From positions 197,462,299 to 197,526,298 of the forward strand of contig CM041292.1 of NCBI GenBank assembly GCA_023052935.1: a stretch of 64,000 nt of DNA, given 5' to 3'. The translations under genes and the position numbers were made by a program. How positions within the stretch are numbered: the stretch's first letter is position 1; every line of letters starts with the position of its first letter. The notes beneath the pieces were generated by a model that was not told where the DNA came from, did not search any database, and saw nothing but the letters and a program-made list of their open reading frames with translations. This DNA is from Piezodorus guildinii (taxonomy: Eukaryota > Arthropoda > Insecta > Hemiptera > Pentatomidae). Shown piece after piece: positions 30,786-41,935 of this stretch.

Positions 30786-30816
<31 letters not shown>
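30294..30816 (+). other. Jockey 3' UTR and poly(A)
   Basis: A 490-bp UTR whose first half is G/C-containing (CGGCCTCCACTG...GCGGCTGAGGCCGAGGG, a potential stem) and whose second half is T-rich. TCTAAATAAA (30781-30790) precedes the A-tract and may act as the polyadenylation signal. Confidence 0.85.
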
Positions 30817-30821
<5 letters not shown>

Positions 30822-30824
30822 ATA

Positions 30825-30900
30825 ACTCATCAACATTATTTGACGTTTCGGGGCTTTGTCTTCATTATCAAGATATTTTATGTTCGTCCAAAAATTCATC
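30825..30900 (-). repeat. Penelope-like terminal repeat, 3' part of a split copy
   Basis: Continues the sequence broken at 25370. Its hammerhead-like segment (30838-30873, minus) reads TTGATAA, a weak stem II, GAAACGTC. Confidence 0.6.
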
Positions 30901-30907
30901 TTTTTTT

Positions 30908-31624
30908 ACTTTCACTTACTATATATAGTAAGGGAAAGTATAGCGATGATGAAAATGTTCGAATTCCAGTTTTCCACGGAAATAGACATTTTAGGGTCCC
31001 CTGAGTCCAAATAACCAAGTCCCGCAAAAAGGTCTGTGTGTGTGTGTGTCCGTGTGTGGTAACGCCTGGGCGGAAACGGTAAGTCCTATAAAACTGAAAT
31101 TTCATATTTAAGACAAATATACGCTCGAGACGTTACAAAACATTTTTCATCAAAATGAGGTTACCAGAAGAGCCACTTCAATGCATTTTGTACCTTTTTT
31201 CGATTTTCTCGAAAATGGTTCCGACGATTTTTACTAAACTCGCTATATCGATGTAAAATTTAATGGGCTTTCATAAAATGTAGTTTTCGTTCTGATTAAA
31301 ATGATCTGACAGGGCTTAAATGCCGATATTTTAATTTAATTTAATTTTCTTCTTCTAAAGTACCTTTAATTTTTTTGATTCTATAAAAATAACTAAATTA
31401 TCTTGTTACCACTGATGGAAAACAGGTAAATATATAAATTGAATGAATTCGATACCCAACTAAAGGAGGAAAAAGGAAACTATTTTTTTTTATATGCAAT
31501 TTTTTGTTAATTTTAATTAATTCTTTAATAGTTTCACGTATTTTTATCTCTGACTGTATTTGAAAATGCTTTCATTGATTTTAAAAATGGAGATAAGTGA
31601 AAGTCGTGTGTTGCACGCACCAGA
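30908..31624 (-). mobile_element. Helentron-like repeat, shortened
   Basis: Both ends are present: the palindromic hairpin end at 30908 and the TCTGG end (read as CACCAGA) at 31624. About 300 bp of the middle is missing relative to 52013-52931. It includes a GT run at 31033-31050. Confidence 0.7.
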
Positions 31625-31628
31625 TTTT

Positions 31629-31732
31629 TTCTTTAATGGTTTCACTCGTTTGTATCTCTTACTGTACTTGAAAGTTCGTTAATCGATTTTAAAAACGGAG
31701 GTAAGTGAAAGTCGTGTGTTTCCCGCACCAGA
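31629..31732 (-). mobile_element. Helentron-like repeat, second TCTGG end in tandem
   Basis: A further 100-bp TCTGG end (CCCGCACCAGA) lies directly beside the previous copy, a tandem end-to-end arrangement. Confidence 0.65.
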
Positions 31733-31752
31733 TTGTTTTTACATATACAAAA

Positions 31753-31850
31753 AGTATGAATTTCTTTCATTATATATTTATTCGTATAATCAGCTATATA
31801 ACTCGTCAACATTCTTTGACGATATCAAGATATCTTATGTTGGTCCAAAA
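31753..31850 (-). repeat. Penelope-like terminal repeat fragment, ribozyme deleted
   Basis: Shares TATAACTCGTCAACATT and ATCTTATGTTGGTCCAAAAA with 30825-30900, but stem II and most of the core are deleted (TTTGACGATATCAAGAT). Confidence 0.5.
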
Positions 31851-31861
31851 ATCTTTTTTTT

Positions 31862-32716
31862 TTCTTTCAGGTGTTAAGAACTATTCTTCATATGGTTGTT
31901 GTTCAATGTGTGAAACAAATTTCCCGTTGTTCAAGGAATTTGTTTATAGCTGGAAGACAACCTTGGGTGCAGCACACTTCAACCTCGGTGTTCGATGAAG
32001 AAGAAGGCCAGAGATTCGAAGACCACTTCGATTACATACCAGTACTTATGATTTTCAGTTCTATAAAGACATTTTCGGGTTTATTTACAAACTCCCAAAC
32101 AAATTACAGCCGCTTCTTCTTGTTTAACTTGCTGAAGAAGGGCTTTCTTCTTGCGACTCGACCATTGTATCCTTCCCTTCTTAGAATATCATTGACTGTT
32201 TCTGGATGGACTTGAATCCCATAGTACCTATTTATTGTGATGGCCATTAAGGTTATTTGGTAGCGTAAGGATTTACATAGACTTCAGCAAGGATGGCTCG
32301 TCCCTGGCTATTCTCCATTCTCCTGTCTTCCAGCTAGTTAGCTCTTTCCTCCAAAGATTTTAACTCTCTATGTCTTAGTAGTCCATGATGTACAGTATTA
32401 TGTGACTTATTCAACAGATATGCAATTTTTCTTATAGATAAGCCATGTGAACCTTGATCTCTCTCAAATCACGAAAAACGTGCATATTCAAAAGAAATCA
32501 GTTTCCCAGGCCCAAGTAAAGTTGATACTCAACTAGGATTTGATTATCGAGATAAGATTTGTACACCTAAAACTGGAAATACGGTCATAGTACAACAAAT
32601 AGGATTAATATTAATATTAGTATTAATGATTTGTACATTAGGAAATCGTTAAGTTGAAAATAAATAGCTATGCAAAATAAAAGCATGTTGTATGGAAACT
32701 TTTTTGAGTGAGTGTA
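31862..32716 (-). pseudogene. Tc1-like transposase, decayed
   Basis: The minus strand shows the DNA-binding half of a Tc1 transposase. A first helix-turn-helix reads RKIAYLLNKSHNTVHHGLLR (about 32445-32370), then after breaks VHPETVNDILRREGYNGRVA and RRKPFFSKLNKKKRL (32214-32110), then FVNKPENVFIE. The catalytic DDE region is reduced to scraps. The terminal sequence AAAAGTTTCCATACAACATG and the end TACACTCACT lie at 32716. The far end is lost near 31862. It is related to the fragment at 18637. Confidence 0.7.
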
Positions 32717-32739
32717 TGTATGTATAATTCTATTTGATA

Positions 32740-33180
32740 CAATTCCTTAAGATTAACTTGTTACCCTATCCACGGTCCTCATCAAATTAACACTTAGAGC
32801 TTTTGTAGAGCACCTTCAGAACTCTAAACCGTTGGATGAGAATAAAGCCCCTGGTGCTTAAGCTGGAGCTAGCTGGACCAATCGCAGCCCTGCTACAAAG
32901 TAAAGCAGTCCCTGCGGTAATTGAGCTAAGTGGCGGAGCGTTGTAAGCCCGTGCTAACCTTGTCAAATAACTTAGCCCATCGGTAACTTAACCTAAGCGG
33001 TATTTAATCTAGAAATGGCTTTGGAATATAGGGGTTATCTCAGGTAACATTGTACAACTTCTTCCGTAATCCTAGCTAGGCGACTGTTAGTAACTAGATA
33101 GGGGCCCTTCGTCCTTAGTGAGTGGATGTTACAAATGAGTAGCTTACTTTGGAACTAACGTGCGTTATTAAAATTAATAT
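32740..33180. other. Unassigned GC-richer stretch
   Basis: A short plus-strand frame (LRAFVEHLQNSKPLDENKAP, about 32800-32865) recalls the segment just before LINE RT motif 1 (K-x-NKAPG), but it stops quickly. The remainder (rich in TAACCT, AGCTAG words) is unrecognised. Confidence 0.3.
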
Positions 33181-33344
33181 CAAGGTGAAATAAAACATTT
33201 ATTCTTTCATATTCGTTTAAATTATAGAATTATTATTTTTGAAAAAATAAATATTCATTTTATCTATTCCTGTCATAAATATTATTAAAAGAAAAAATAT
33301 ACAGATTTAAGATTTAACAGAATATAGATATTCTTCAAATACAT

Positions 33345-34330
33345 TTTTTTAAATATATTTGTATTAAAATTTACAAATGTACATTATTATACGACAAGTA
33401 AGTATGCTGAACAATGATAAAATAGAAGAAGAGAAACTGCCCATTGGCAGCACTCTTTAGTAGTGAACCTAAACAAGAAGGTCTCGTGGCCACCTTCTTT
33501 TCAGGATCCTCGGTGGATTATCAGGAACTTAAGAAGAAGCAAGGATTGAAACTAATAGATTAGAGTGAGAGTAAAGTTTGTCATGTAAGGAGTGATTCCT
33601 GGTACTGGCCAAATCAGCAACATTAAGGTTAATGTGAATAATTTTATTCGTGACAAAGTAAGGAGCGCTAAGGATTTTGGATTGTGAGGATTGGATAGAA
33701 GACAAGTTTGATGGTTTAGTAGAGCCCATCAGTTGAATCATGAAAGGTTAAAGCGTCTGTGAGGTAACTGTTGAAGTAACCGAAATCGGCGAGCAGTTCC
33801 TTGTCTTTTCAGTCTTTTATGCGGATTTCATATAAGACGTTTGTCAAGAAAGAGTCCTAAATAGCGGAACATCAACCAGGGGAAGTGGAATATCATTAAA
33901 GGACACTGTAGGGCAGGATGTCATAGGTTTTCGACAAGGTAATTCGTTGGGATTCATTCCAATTGATTTTATTTCTCCAATTCTGACACCACACCTCAAG
34001 GTCTCTGTTGTGGGATTGGAGAATTTTAGAGGCAATTGTAGGATCTTTATTAACTGAAAACGCGCAAGAGTCATCGGCATAGGTAGAAAGGAATGTGTTA
34101 GGATGGGTTGGGATATCAGCTGTATAGACTGTGTAAAGAAAAGGTCCTAGGATACTGCCTTGAGGAACACCAGCATACTGGTCAAAAAGAGACGAATAAG
34201 AACGATTATGGTTTATTTTATTTATAAGAAGGATTTTTCAGAGAGTTAGAACTATATTATTAGGGAATATGTAGGAAGGAGGAATTTATGGAGTTTGAGG
34301 AAAGCTCTCAAATGCTCGGACCAGAGATTG
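33345..34330 (-). pseudogene. Jockey-B LINE RT fragment
   Basis: The 3' end is at about 33345 (TTTTTTTAAATATATTTGTA). The minus strand encodes a frameshifted RT tail (NLSSIQSSQSKIL, SAPYFVTNKIIHINLNVADL) and upstream PTVSFNDIPLP, TADIPTHPNTFLSTYADDS (intact YADD box at about 34080), QYAGVPQGSILGPFL. Multiple frameshifts. Useful as the family reference for the deletion in the copy at 14722. Confidence 0.8.
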
Positions 34331-34698
34331 AGGCTTTCCAAGTTAGGATGTGCTTAATGGCATGTCGTCCTCTCCAGCTGAAACTAAAACCGGTAATCTA
34401 TTTTGATCGAAATCAGTGCTTCTTGGTGCAGAGGCATTGATATGACAAAGATTCTCCTTTCTGGAGACATGATTTGTTGTTTTCGAATGGAATTTGTTCT
34501 AATTCGTTCAAGCAATGCTCACACTGCATTTGCCGTTATCACAGTGTGGGGATGGTCCGGCCTGTTCTGAGGTTTGTTATGATAGGATAGGGTCTCATTT
34601 CATCCATTTATAGTGTGGAAGACGAACTGTTACTAAAAGGTTTAAAAGTTTAAACGAAATTCAAGGTTCTTTACAGTATTTATGGCAGACCTACATTG
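34331..34698. other. No gene recognised
   Basis: Moderately complex, non-repetitive sequence with no motif-bearing ORF. Confidence 0.4.
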
Positions 34699-34985
34699 TA
34701 AGGAGCAGAGTAGTCTAGTGGATAAAGCACTTATCTACTGTTTTCTGGGTAACCGGGGGATCGAATCTCGGTTGGTGCAGAATATTATTTATTATGTTAT
34801 TACTACCACGGGACGATCCTTGGGTATGGAGGCACACCCAGCCTCTATAATGTTTCTAACCAAAATAAGGGGTACAACCCTGTTGGCTGAGTGTGATCTC
34901 GGCCTAATCCCCATATTGAAGGAAGGTAGGCCTTGAAACAGTAGATATCTCAAAATCTATTCAGCCCAAGACCGTTCAATTCTTT
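34699..34985 (+). mobile_element. tRNA-derived SINE (family 3)
   Basis: Head AGGAGCAGAGTAGTCTAGTG with an A-box-like region, degenerate B box GGATCGAATCTC, then the same body (CACCCAGCCTCTATAATG, TTCAGCCCAAGACC) as 23462-23755, here in plus orientation. Confidence 0.72.
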
Positions 34986-36642
34986 TTTTTCTCTCTCTTT
35001 CTTCCCATTTATAGTGGATTTATAATAAAACGATTTGACAATTCAAATTCATATAAAATGTACAATCACAAACAGCATTGTAAAAATATAGCGTCTCACC
35101 ACTTTGACCCCCTTTTGTTAGTTTTAAATAAACATAAACTTAATTAATTAATTTGTAGGAACGTTAGTTTTTGATTAAATAAAAAAAAACAATACAATGA
35201 CTTAATTGTATGTATTTTCGTTGCTCAGCATTACTTAGCCTTTCTATAACTCTTCGGTTTTCGAAAAACTATTTGCTATATACCTATTTACTGGTATACA
35301 TACAGAACAGGCATATGAAGTTTCCCATTTATGGGCTTTTCGTTTTCAAGATAAAATTACCACATATACACTCACGAGTTATAGTTAACTATTCATTTTC
35401 TATTTACTCATGTTAATTTATTAAATATTTCTTTATTGGTGTTTTCTGTCATTTTGTATTATTTATGTTTCCGTGTTTCCAATTTTACTAATTTTTTCTA
35501 ATTCTTTACTAATTTGACATTTTATATAATTTTATATTATTATCAAAAACATACACTGTTTTTTTTTTTTTTTTTTGTTTTTTTTTTTTGGCTCTATAAA
35601 GACCAGCAATGTGGATCGAAACGTTTGAATAATAAATGTTTGTTTACTATTTTATTTTATTTTTTACCACCACTAGTAAATAAACAAAAGAACTTCTAAA
35701 ATTATACAAAAATAAAATATAGGCATATACCAAGCCTACAACTTGGTTGACAAAATTAAATAATTTCCTTTTTTTTTATTAAATTAATTTTTTTCAAGTA
35801 TAGAAAAAAAATTAATAGGAATCAATATACGGGATTTTCTGTTTTATTTCTACATTAATTATAGCTCTTCCAAAAAGATTTAACCGCAGAAGTGCATACA
35901 AATTTCTACAGAATGGTAATTTAGGCGGATAAAATGAATGATATTTAAATAGGCCTATAGAAAGAATAATGTTCTTGAAAACACATTTAGGAAATCCTGC
36001 ATAAAGCCCTAGAGAGAAAGGCTACAATAAGTGAAAATACAAAGTTGTGAGCGACATGAATACTGACTCAGTCTGAGTCTTAGAGAGGCGAAAAATTCCA
36101 GACAAACTTTCTCTGAAGTAGACCACTACAAAAAGGCTTTAAAAAGAGACATCTCAGAGTTAGCTCGGGTAAAACCTGTGGTTCCCATTAGAATACACTT
36201 ATTTGGGTAAAGTTGGGAGATCATTTTAACGATATATTACGTAGAGCTATAAGAATACTAACAAAAATACTTTATGTTTTCTACAAACTTCTTCTAAGTT
36301 ACATAAGTTGTAAGTTGTTAGTTCAATCGCTTAATAATATCTATCAATTATTCTTCATTTTCATATACCTATTTAAATGACTATATGCCTCAGATATTAC
36401 AGTAACTATTTCACTAAAATCGGCTAACCGGAAACGCTGCTTTATATCATGCATTTCGCACACATTACTTAAAAAGGCTCTAAGGATTTTAATTAAACTT
36501 ACTTTATCGGTTACAATTAAATATAATGAGAATTCATTTTATTCAAATTCAAATTTTCATCCTTTGAAGTACCTTAAAATTAAAAAAAAATTCTATACCA
36601 CCTTTTCAGCATTGAAAAAAAAACTACTTCATATATTGGGTT
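34986..36642. other. Mostly unassigned; possible decayed PLE end near 35590
   Basis: After T-runs (35560-35589) comes GACCAGCAATGTGG...CGAAACGTTTGAATAATA, which recalls a hammerhead stem II plus 3' core, but the CTGANGA part is not recognisable. The rest is AT-rich and featureless. Confidence 0.3.
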
Positions 36643-36644
36643 GT

Positions 36645-37455
36645 ATCACATGAAATGTCCGTTTTTATAGTTTCTGAAATACAAAAAAGATTTTGCAGGT
36701 CTCTGTTGTTTTCTTCCGAATGTTTACATATTTAAAGTAAACAGTTACTAATCCTCTACCTTTGTATTATAAACATTAGCTTCCCAATCAATCAATAGAA
36801 ATATTTTCGAAGCGTTCGGGGAAGGGAGTGTTAATGAACGAACCATTCGCCGTTGGTTTGCTAATTTTTCAGCTGGGAATACCGACTTGGAAAACATGCC
36901 CCGAGGAAGTCCTCCGTCCGTAATAGACAACGATTTCTTCAAACATACAGTAGAAGGAAATCCCCTACCAAACAGTTAAAGGACTCTCAGCAGAACTAAA
37001 TGCAAGTGCATCTACCGTTTCCTGACATTAGAAGTGTATTGTTAAATTAAAAAAGCTCGATACTTAGGTACCTTATGATCTCACTGAGCGGTAGTAAGAC
37101 CCCATGTTTCAAAACATACCGTGCAAAAATTAAAAGAACTTGGCTACGAAGTTCTTTCGCACCCACCATATTTTCCCGACTTTTCTCCAACAGATTACCA
37201 CCTGATCAGGAATTTAGACAACTTCGTCAAAGGAAAACTTTTTGAAAATGATGATCAAGCGAAAAGTGCGTTTTCAGATTTTGTTTCACTTCAAAGCTCA
37301 GAGTTTTTCAGTTTGGGGATAAAAAAGTTGGTGTCACGTTGGGAAAAATGTGTAGAAAAAGAAGGTAAATCTTCGAATAAAATTATCTTGTATTCATATC
37401 GTATTTTTAATAAAAATCCTTTACCTTGAAACCGGACATTTCATGTGACACAACC
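36645..37455 (+). mobile_element. Mariner transposon, internally deleted
   Basis: Inverted ends TTGGGTTGTATCACATGAAA (left) and TTGGGTTGTGTCACATGAAA (right, read inward), flanked by TA. Plus-strand transposase relics: FGEGSVNERTIRRWFANFSA, DNDFFKHTVEGNP, HTH2 pieces, VPYDLTER, then a jump to RPHVSKHTVQKLKELGYEVL and SHPPYFPDFSPTDYHLIRNL (third catalytic Asp region), LDNFVKGKLFENDDQAKS, VSRWEKCVEKEG. The first two catalytic Asp regions are deleted. Same family as 1701-2444 but a different deletion, since this copy retains the C-terminal third. Confidence 0.87.
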
Positions 37456-37461
37456 CAATAT

Positions 37462-37795
37462 AAAGGTGAACGAATTTGATTACCAACTAAAGGAGAAATG
37501 AGCAAATTAATTTTTGTATGTAATATTTGGTTTTTGGAACATTAAAGCAGTAATATATATGTATAATATACAGTTGAAAAGCTAAAGATTTTAGAAATAC
37601 ATTTTCATACACACAAAGTTGTTTAATGAAGAGTTTTGAGTTGTTAACGGACAAAACTAACTTATTAATGTAGGTAATAATATAAGAGATTATGTTTCGA
37701 AACATTATAAATCTAATCAATTCTTTAACCATTTTTCGTATTTAACTCTATTTGAAAATCTTAAATTTAAGTAAGTGAAAGTCGTATGTTTTTTG
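37462..37795 (-). mobile_element. Helentron-like repeat, TCTGG half
   Basis: Carries the GATACCCAACTAAAGGAG-like block through AAGTGAAAGTCGTATGTT. The hairpin end is absent and it abuts the mariner. Confidence 0.6.
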
Positions 37796-38340
37796 TAGTT
37801 TTTTTTTTTCCATTCATTCATATAATGTGACCATCATTATTCATTTATTCGCTTGTAATGTGACCACCTGTCGTAGGGCAGACAATATGTCTATTGGTAG
37901 GCTATCTTTATAATTAGATATTTATTCTATTGACATGTCTAAATGTGTTTAGATGATTAAAGATAATATTTTTTAGTAGGTTAATCCTTTCTTTGCCTTC
38001 TTTACTTAATTAATCATTCATCCCGTCCATCCGCCATCTCCATTTCTACTTATTATAACTGTTATTTCTTTTTTCATTTATTTTTATGTATTTATTATAT
38101 TTTTCTTAAGAGTAGCGAAGAAATATAATAAGAAAGCGTAGGAAAAGAAAAAACCCTGAGAAATTACACTAAAAATAGAGAAAAAAAATCATCACTATGA
38201 ATTTATATTTGTAATTAATGAAAACGAAGTTGAAAAAACAAACGTAGGAATTTCAATCGTTTTTGTTTTGTTTTTTCAAGTTGTCTCGGTTATTGGTATT
38301 TTATTCTTAGAAAAAATCGTATTTTCAATCGATTTCTTTT
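37796..38340. other. No gene recognised
   Basis: AT-rich with no assigned feature. Confidence 0.5.
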
Positions 38341-38453
38341 TTTCTATTAAACCTCAGGTAAATCGCTAACGGACCTTTTCTTCCAATACGTGGAACTTAA
38401 TTCGTTGACGAGAAATTCAGGATCTGCAGAATCTTTTATATAAAAAGGAATAA

Positions 38454-38506
<53 letters not shown>

Positions 38507-38900
38507 CTTGGCCGAAGAGAGCCAATGGAGGCCTCTTAGATTTAATTGAAAACGGATCCCCTCCCCCCGCACTCAAATGGAACAGGCATAAAGGTCCCAG
38601 GGTCTCCTGACCTCCTCTTTTTCATCTGAAAGTTAACTCCCAGTCAGCCATCTTCGACTAACCGCGCCTTCTTCTTCAGAATATTTAATACTTATTTTTT
38701 TTTTTATTTAAATACATTTAATCTACAAGAGATAGAGCATTCCGTTTAATTAGCACCGGTAGTAAAATTCTGGATTAGATTAACCTGGAGAATAATAATG
38801 AAAGATCAGAGATCAGTATTTGTACTAGCGGAGACGCTGACTGAATTAATAAGAGGCAGGAGTAATTATTATCAGGAAACCGTGAATATTTAATTAATTA
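38341..38900. other. Anonymous island with (GA)n
   Basis: A (GA)n tract at 38456-38502 sits within unique, GC-richer sequence that includes GGCCGAAGAGAGCC, several TAATTAG-type words and ATCAGAGATCAG. GA tracts are common in insect regulatory DNA bound by GAGA-type factors; function is inferred. Confidence 0.35.
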
Positions 38901-39013
38901 TTTTCTCATAAGTAAAATCCCTAGTTTAAATCCTAAACAGATATTACTATGATACCAGGGTTGTAGAAAAAAGAATGACGAAAACTCACTTTCACAATTA
39001 TTGTTTTAAAAAA

Positions 39014-39228
39014 TCTGGTGCGGGGTACACACGACGTTCACTTACGTACGTTTTCAAATACAGTAAGAGATAAAAAGGAGTGGAACCATTAAATATTTAA
39101 TTTAATGAAATTTCTATAGAAACACGGTTTTATTGAAATATCTATTATATTATTATCTAAAATAATCACTTAGTTTTATCGGCTTTTTATCATTTTGTAT
39201 TAACTTTTAAAATCTTGTACGAAATTAG
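39014..39228 (+). mobile_element. Helentron-like repeat, TCTGG end
   Basis: Starts TCTGGTGCGGGGTACACACG and runs 215 bp to TTTTAAAATCTTGTACGA. Confidence 0.7.
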
Positions 39229-40040
39229 AGAGCGGCTGCAGAGAACCGAGCAGTCTGGTGAAGGCTTCTGGAGGAGGCGGGCTGTAGTGCCATTAGAAGA
39301 TGTTATACCATATATATATTATGTATGTTGTACGAATTTGGTCCAAAAGCATTATTATTATTTTCATATTAACCATTTTGTGCCAGACGAAAAACGAGTG
39401 ACTAAAAGTGAAGATAATCTGCCGAATTTGATAAATATGCAACGATTAAGAAAAACCCTTATTACAAATGATAAGTACACGCTTAAAAATGGCACGTATT
39501 CGGGACGGTATAGAGAACAAAGCAATTAAAATGGTTTTCCAATATCAATTGAAAATCATATGAATAAAACAATAATAAATAACTGAACTGATTTAAATGA
39601 CGAACTGCTTGTCATACGAACTCTGAGATAACTATTCGACTTTGGGCCTTAAACAATATCTGGTTCCTAGTGTCATCATATCGCTCCGGCGTAAACGGAG
39701 TCTCAGCACACTTAGGTATAGAATGTATAAAATGTCAGACCCAAACAGGTTTACAAATTCTTAATCGTTTAAAAGCAAAGTAGATCATTTATAAATTTAT
39801 TTAGAGATAATGTTTTCACGCAATGCGAAGGCGTTAATAGGCGCTATTAAACACACTACGGCATATCGTCGTCCAGTATTAAAAGGGTTAAGACCAATTC
39901 TAATATACCTGTATTTATTAGAAGTCGACTATAGTAGCGGATTCAATTCTTTAATTCATACTAAAAGTATTGAATCAATTGGTTTGATAATAAGTTATTT
40001 AGAGATTTTCTGAAAAAAAAAATTCCTAGAATGGAAATTA
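39229..40040. other. No gene recognised
   Basis: A 104-codon frame (39215-39529) has no recognisable motif and no coding-like composition. The remainder is AT-rich. Confidence 0.4.
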
Positions 40041-40045
40041 TAATA

Positions 40046-40650
40046 ATAATACTTACTGAACCCGAAGGTTCGATGCCGATACCACCAAATTCAGTCCACA
40101 CAGACTCGTCCAATGTTCACCGTCCAAGCCTAAGCTCCCGAGATCCGCCCTAACGCAATCCTTCTATCGACGCTTCGGCCAACCTTTCGGACGCTTACCA
40201 ATCGGATCAGCGAACACTAACTTTGTCGGAATTCGTTCCTCACCGAGCCCAACAACTCAACTCGCTTATTTGAGTCTCTATCAACTCAATTATCTTCACG
40301 GGGTACAAGTTCCGCTATTCCGCGTTGTACAACCTTCTAAACTCCCCAGTGGCTTTATCTCCTTTCGGACCAAATATTTCACGCAGTACCTTTTTTTCGG
40401 AAACCTTAAGCCGTTGCAACTGAATAATAACACGCATTTCCCACCTTAACCGGGACGTTATTACTTTCTATATTTCATTTTTTGGTTATATCATTTAACT
40501 TAAAAATTTGAATTTCTCTACGTGTTCAAAAGTATGCCCTAATATATCAACAATACCAAGATCGCCACCTTTACTTCTACTAATCATAAATTTTGTCTTG
40601 TCGGTATTTAATTCGAGTCCTATTTCTTTACCGGTTTTGCTCTGAATGGA
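40046..40650 (-). mobile_element. RTE-like LINE 3' fragment, strongly decayed
   Basis: The 3' end (AACCCGAAGGTTCGATGCCG) follows an (ATA)n tail at 40045-40055. Scattered pieces of the RT C-terminus follow (EATGE and RLHNAE equivalents). Several deletions make this the most diverged copy. Confidence 0.72.
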
Positions 40651-41847
40651 ATTTAACGTCCTGAATTTCCTTCTTAAGGGATATATATGGTTTGCCTTTT
40701 TTTTTTTTTTTTTTTTTATCTTCTATCATTCAAAAACAGTATATCCCCTTGAACATAACTGAACCTCGTTTAAAAGATAAGAATTCCGGTGTCAATATTG
40801 AATTCTATTACATACAAGAACTTTTAGTTTTAATCAACAAACCGAAACAGAACTACCGGAGGAATATCATTACAAGGACTGAAACCAAGAGAACGTACTC
40901 CAGCGGTCATTGTCCAGCCTTAACACTCTGCCTGGAGCAGGCCTAGCTCGAGTATTCAGTCGGGGTCAAGTCCCTGCGTCCTCTCTATTATATCACATAT
41001 CTGGTGATAGTACTCCTGTAGAGTACTGAATTTTATCATACACTCCGATTGCTGTTGTGCAAAAGTTAAAAAATGTACACCCAACACATTTTACTGGTCT
41101 GTTTTTTGGCATTTACATAAAATAACTAAAACATAATTACATCTATCATTGGAAAAAAACGCTGCAAATTATTATACAATGAATTATTGTTTCCAAATAT
41201 CTATATTAGGATATATCTGTTTATAGCTGCTAATCTTTTCGAATGTTCCCTATCTCTAATAATGGAGGTTTAGAAGAACTATATCTATTACAATTTGTGC
41301 CTTGAATCTATAAATAAACTTTTTCTTTCCTTTCTTGTTTTTCTTTATAGCGCTTTGCTGATTCTAAAAATCTATCTTCGAAAATAACTGAGTTATGGGC
41401 TTAATAATGTGTAAAATTTCAATTTTTTCTTTTCTTGTTTGTTGTTGTTTTAATTTTAAGGGCAAAAAACTGCTGATGGTTATTATCGCCCTCACATCTT
41501 TACAAAAAACAAAAAAAAGGGAAAAACGATTTAATGAAATGATGATATCAGGAAAAAAAAAATAAGAAAAAAAAAATAAGAAAAGAAAAAAACGATCAAA
41601 ATGCTAAAACAAACAAACAATACACTAACATTCACAAATAGTAAAAAATAATAAAAAAAACGAAATTAGCGATAATAATAAATAAGAAACAAATAACTGA
41701 TAATAACAAATATAACACGAATAAAATAAAAATAATCAATAAAGTAAAATAAATAAATAATAATAATAATTTAAGTATTAATAAATAAAATTGAATTTTA
41801 GCTTAAACTGAATGATGAAGAAGAAGAAAAAGTAATATAAATGAAAT

Positions 41848-41905
<58 letters not shown>

Positions 41906-41935
41906 CAAAAAGAATAAGAAAATTTCTGTTATATT
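40651..41935. other. No gene recognised; A/T-rich simple sequence
   Basis: T-run 40699-40718, A-rich 41490-41840, (TA)n 41852-41902. An 80-bp block at 41346-41424 is repeated at 42818-42896. Confidence 0.5.

Larger units (their letters stand above)
25987..30816 (+). mobile_element. Intact jockey-clade LINE
   Basis: A complete non-LTR retrotransposon of 4.8 kb: 5' UTR, ORF1, ORF2, 3' UTR and a 30-nt poly(A) (30787-30816). The 8-bp target duplication TTTCTATA lies at 25979-25986 and 30817-30824. Both ORFs are open with all expected motifs, so it is either active or very young. It is inserted at the tail of a CR1-like fragment within an older PLE repeat. The plus strand is much richer in C than the surrounding DNA. 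Confidence 0.93.

Noticed and set aside
31871..32215. 114-codon plus-strand ORF
   Set aside because: Antisense shadow of the decayed Tc1 transposase.
35590..35640. Hammerhead-like motif after the T-runs
   Set aside because: The GAAACGTTT end and a short stem are visible, but the CTGANGA core cannot be recognised, so it was not called.
38456..38502. CRISPR-like or satellite array
   Set aside because: It is a plain GA dinucleotide run; no spaced repeats of any kind were found in the window.
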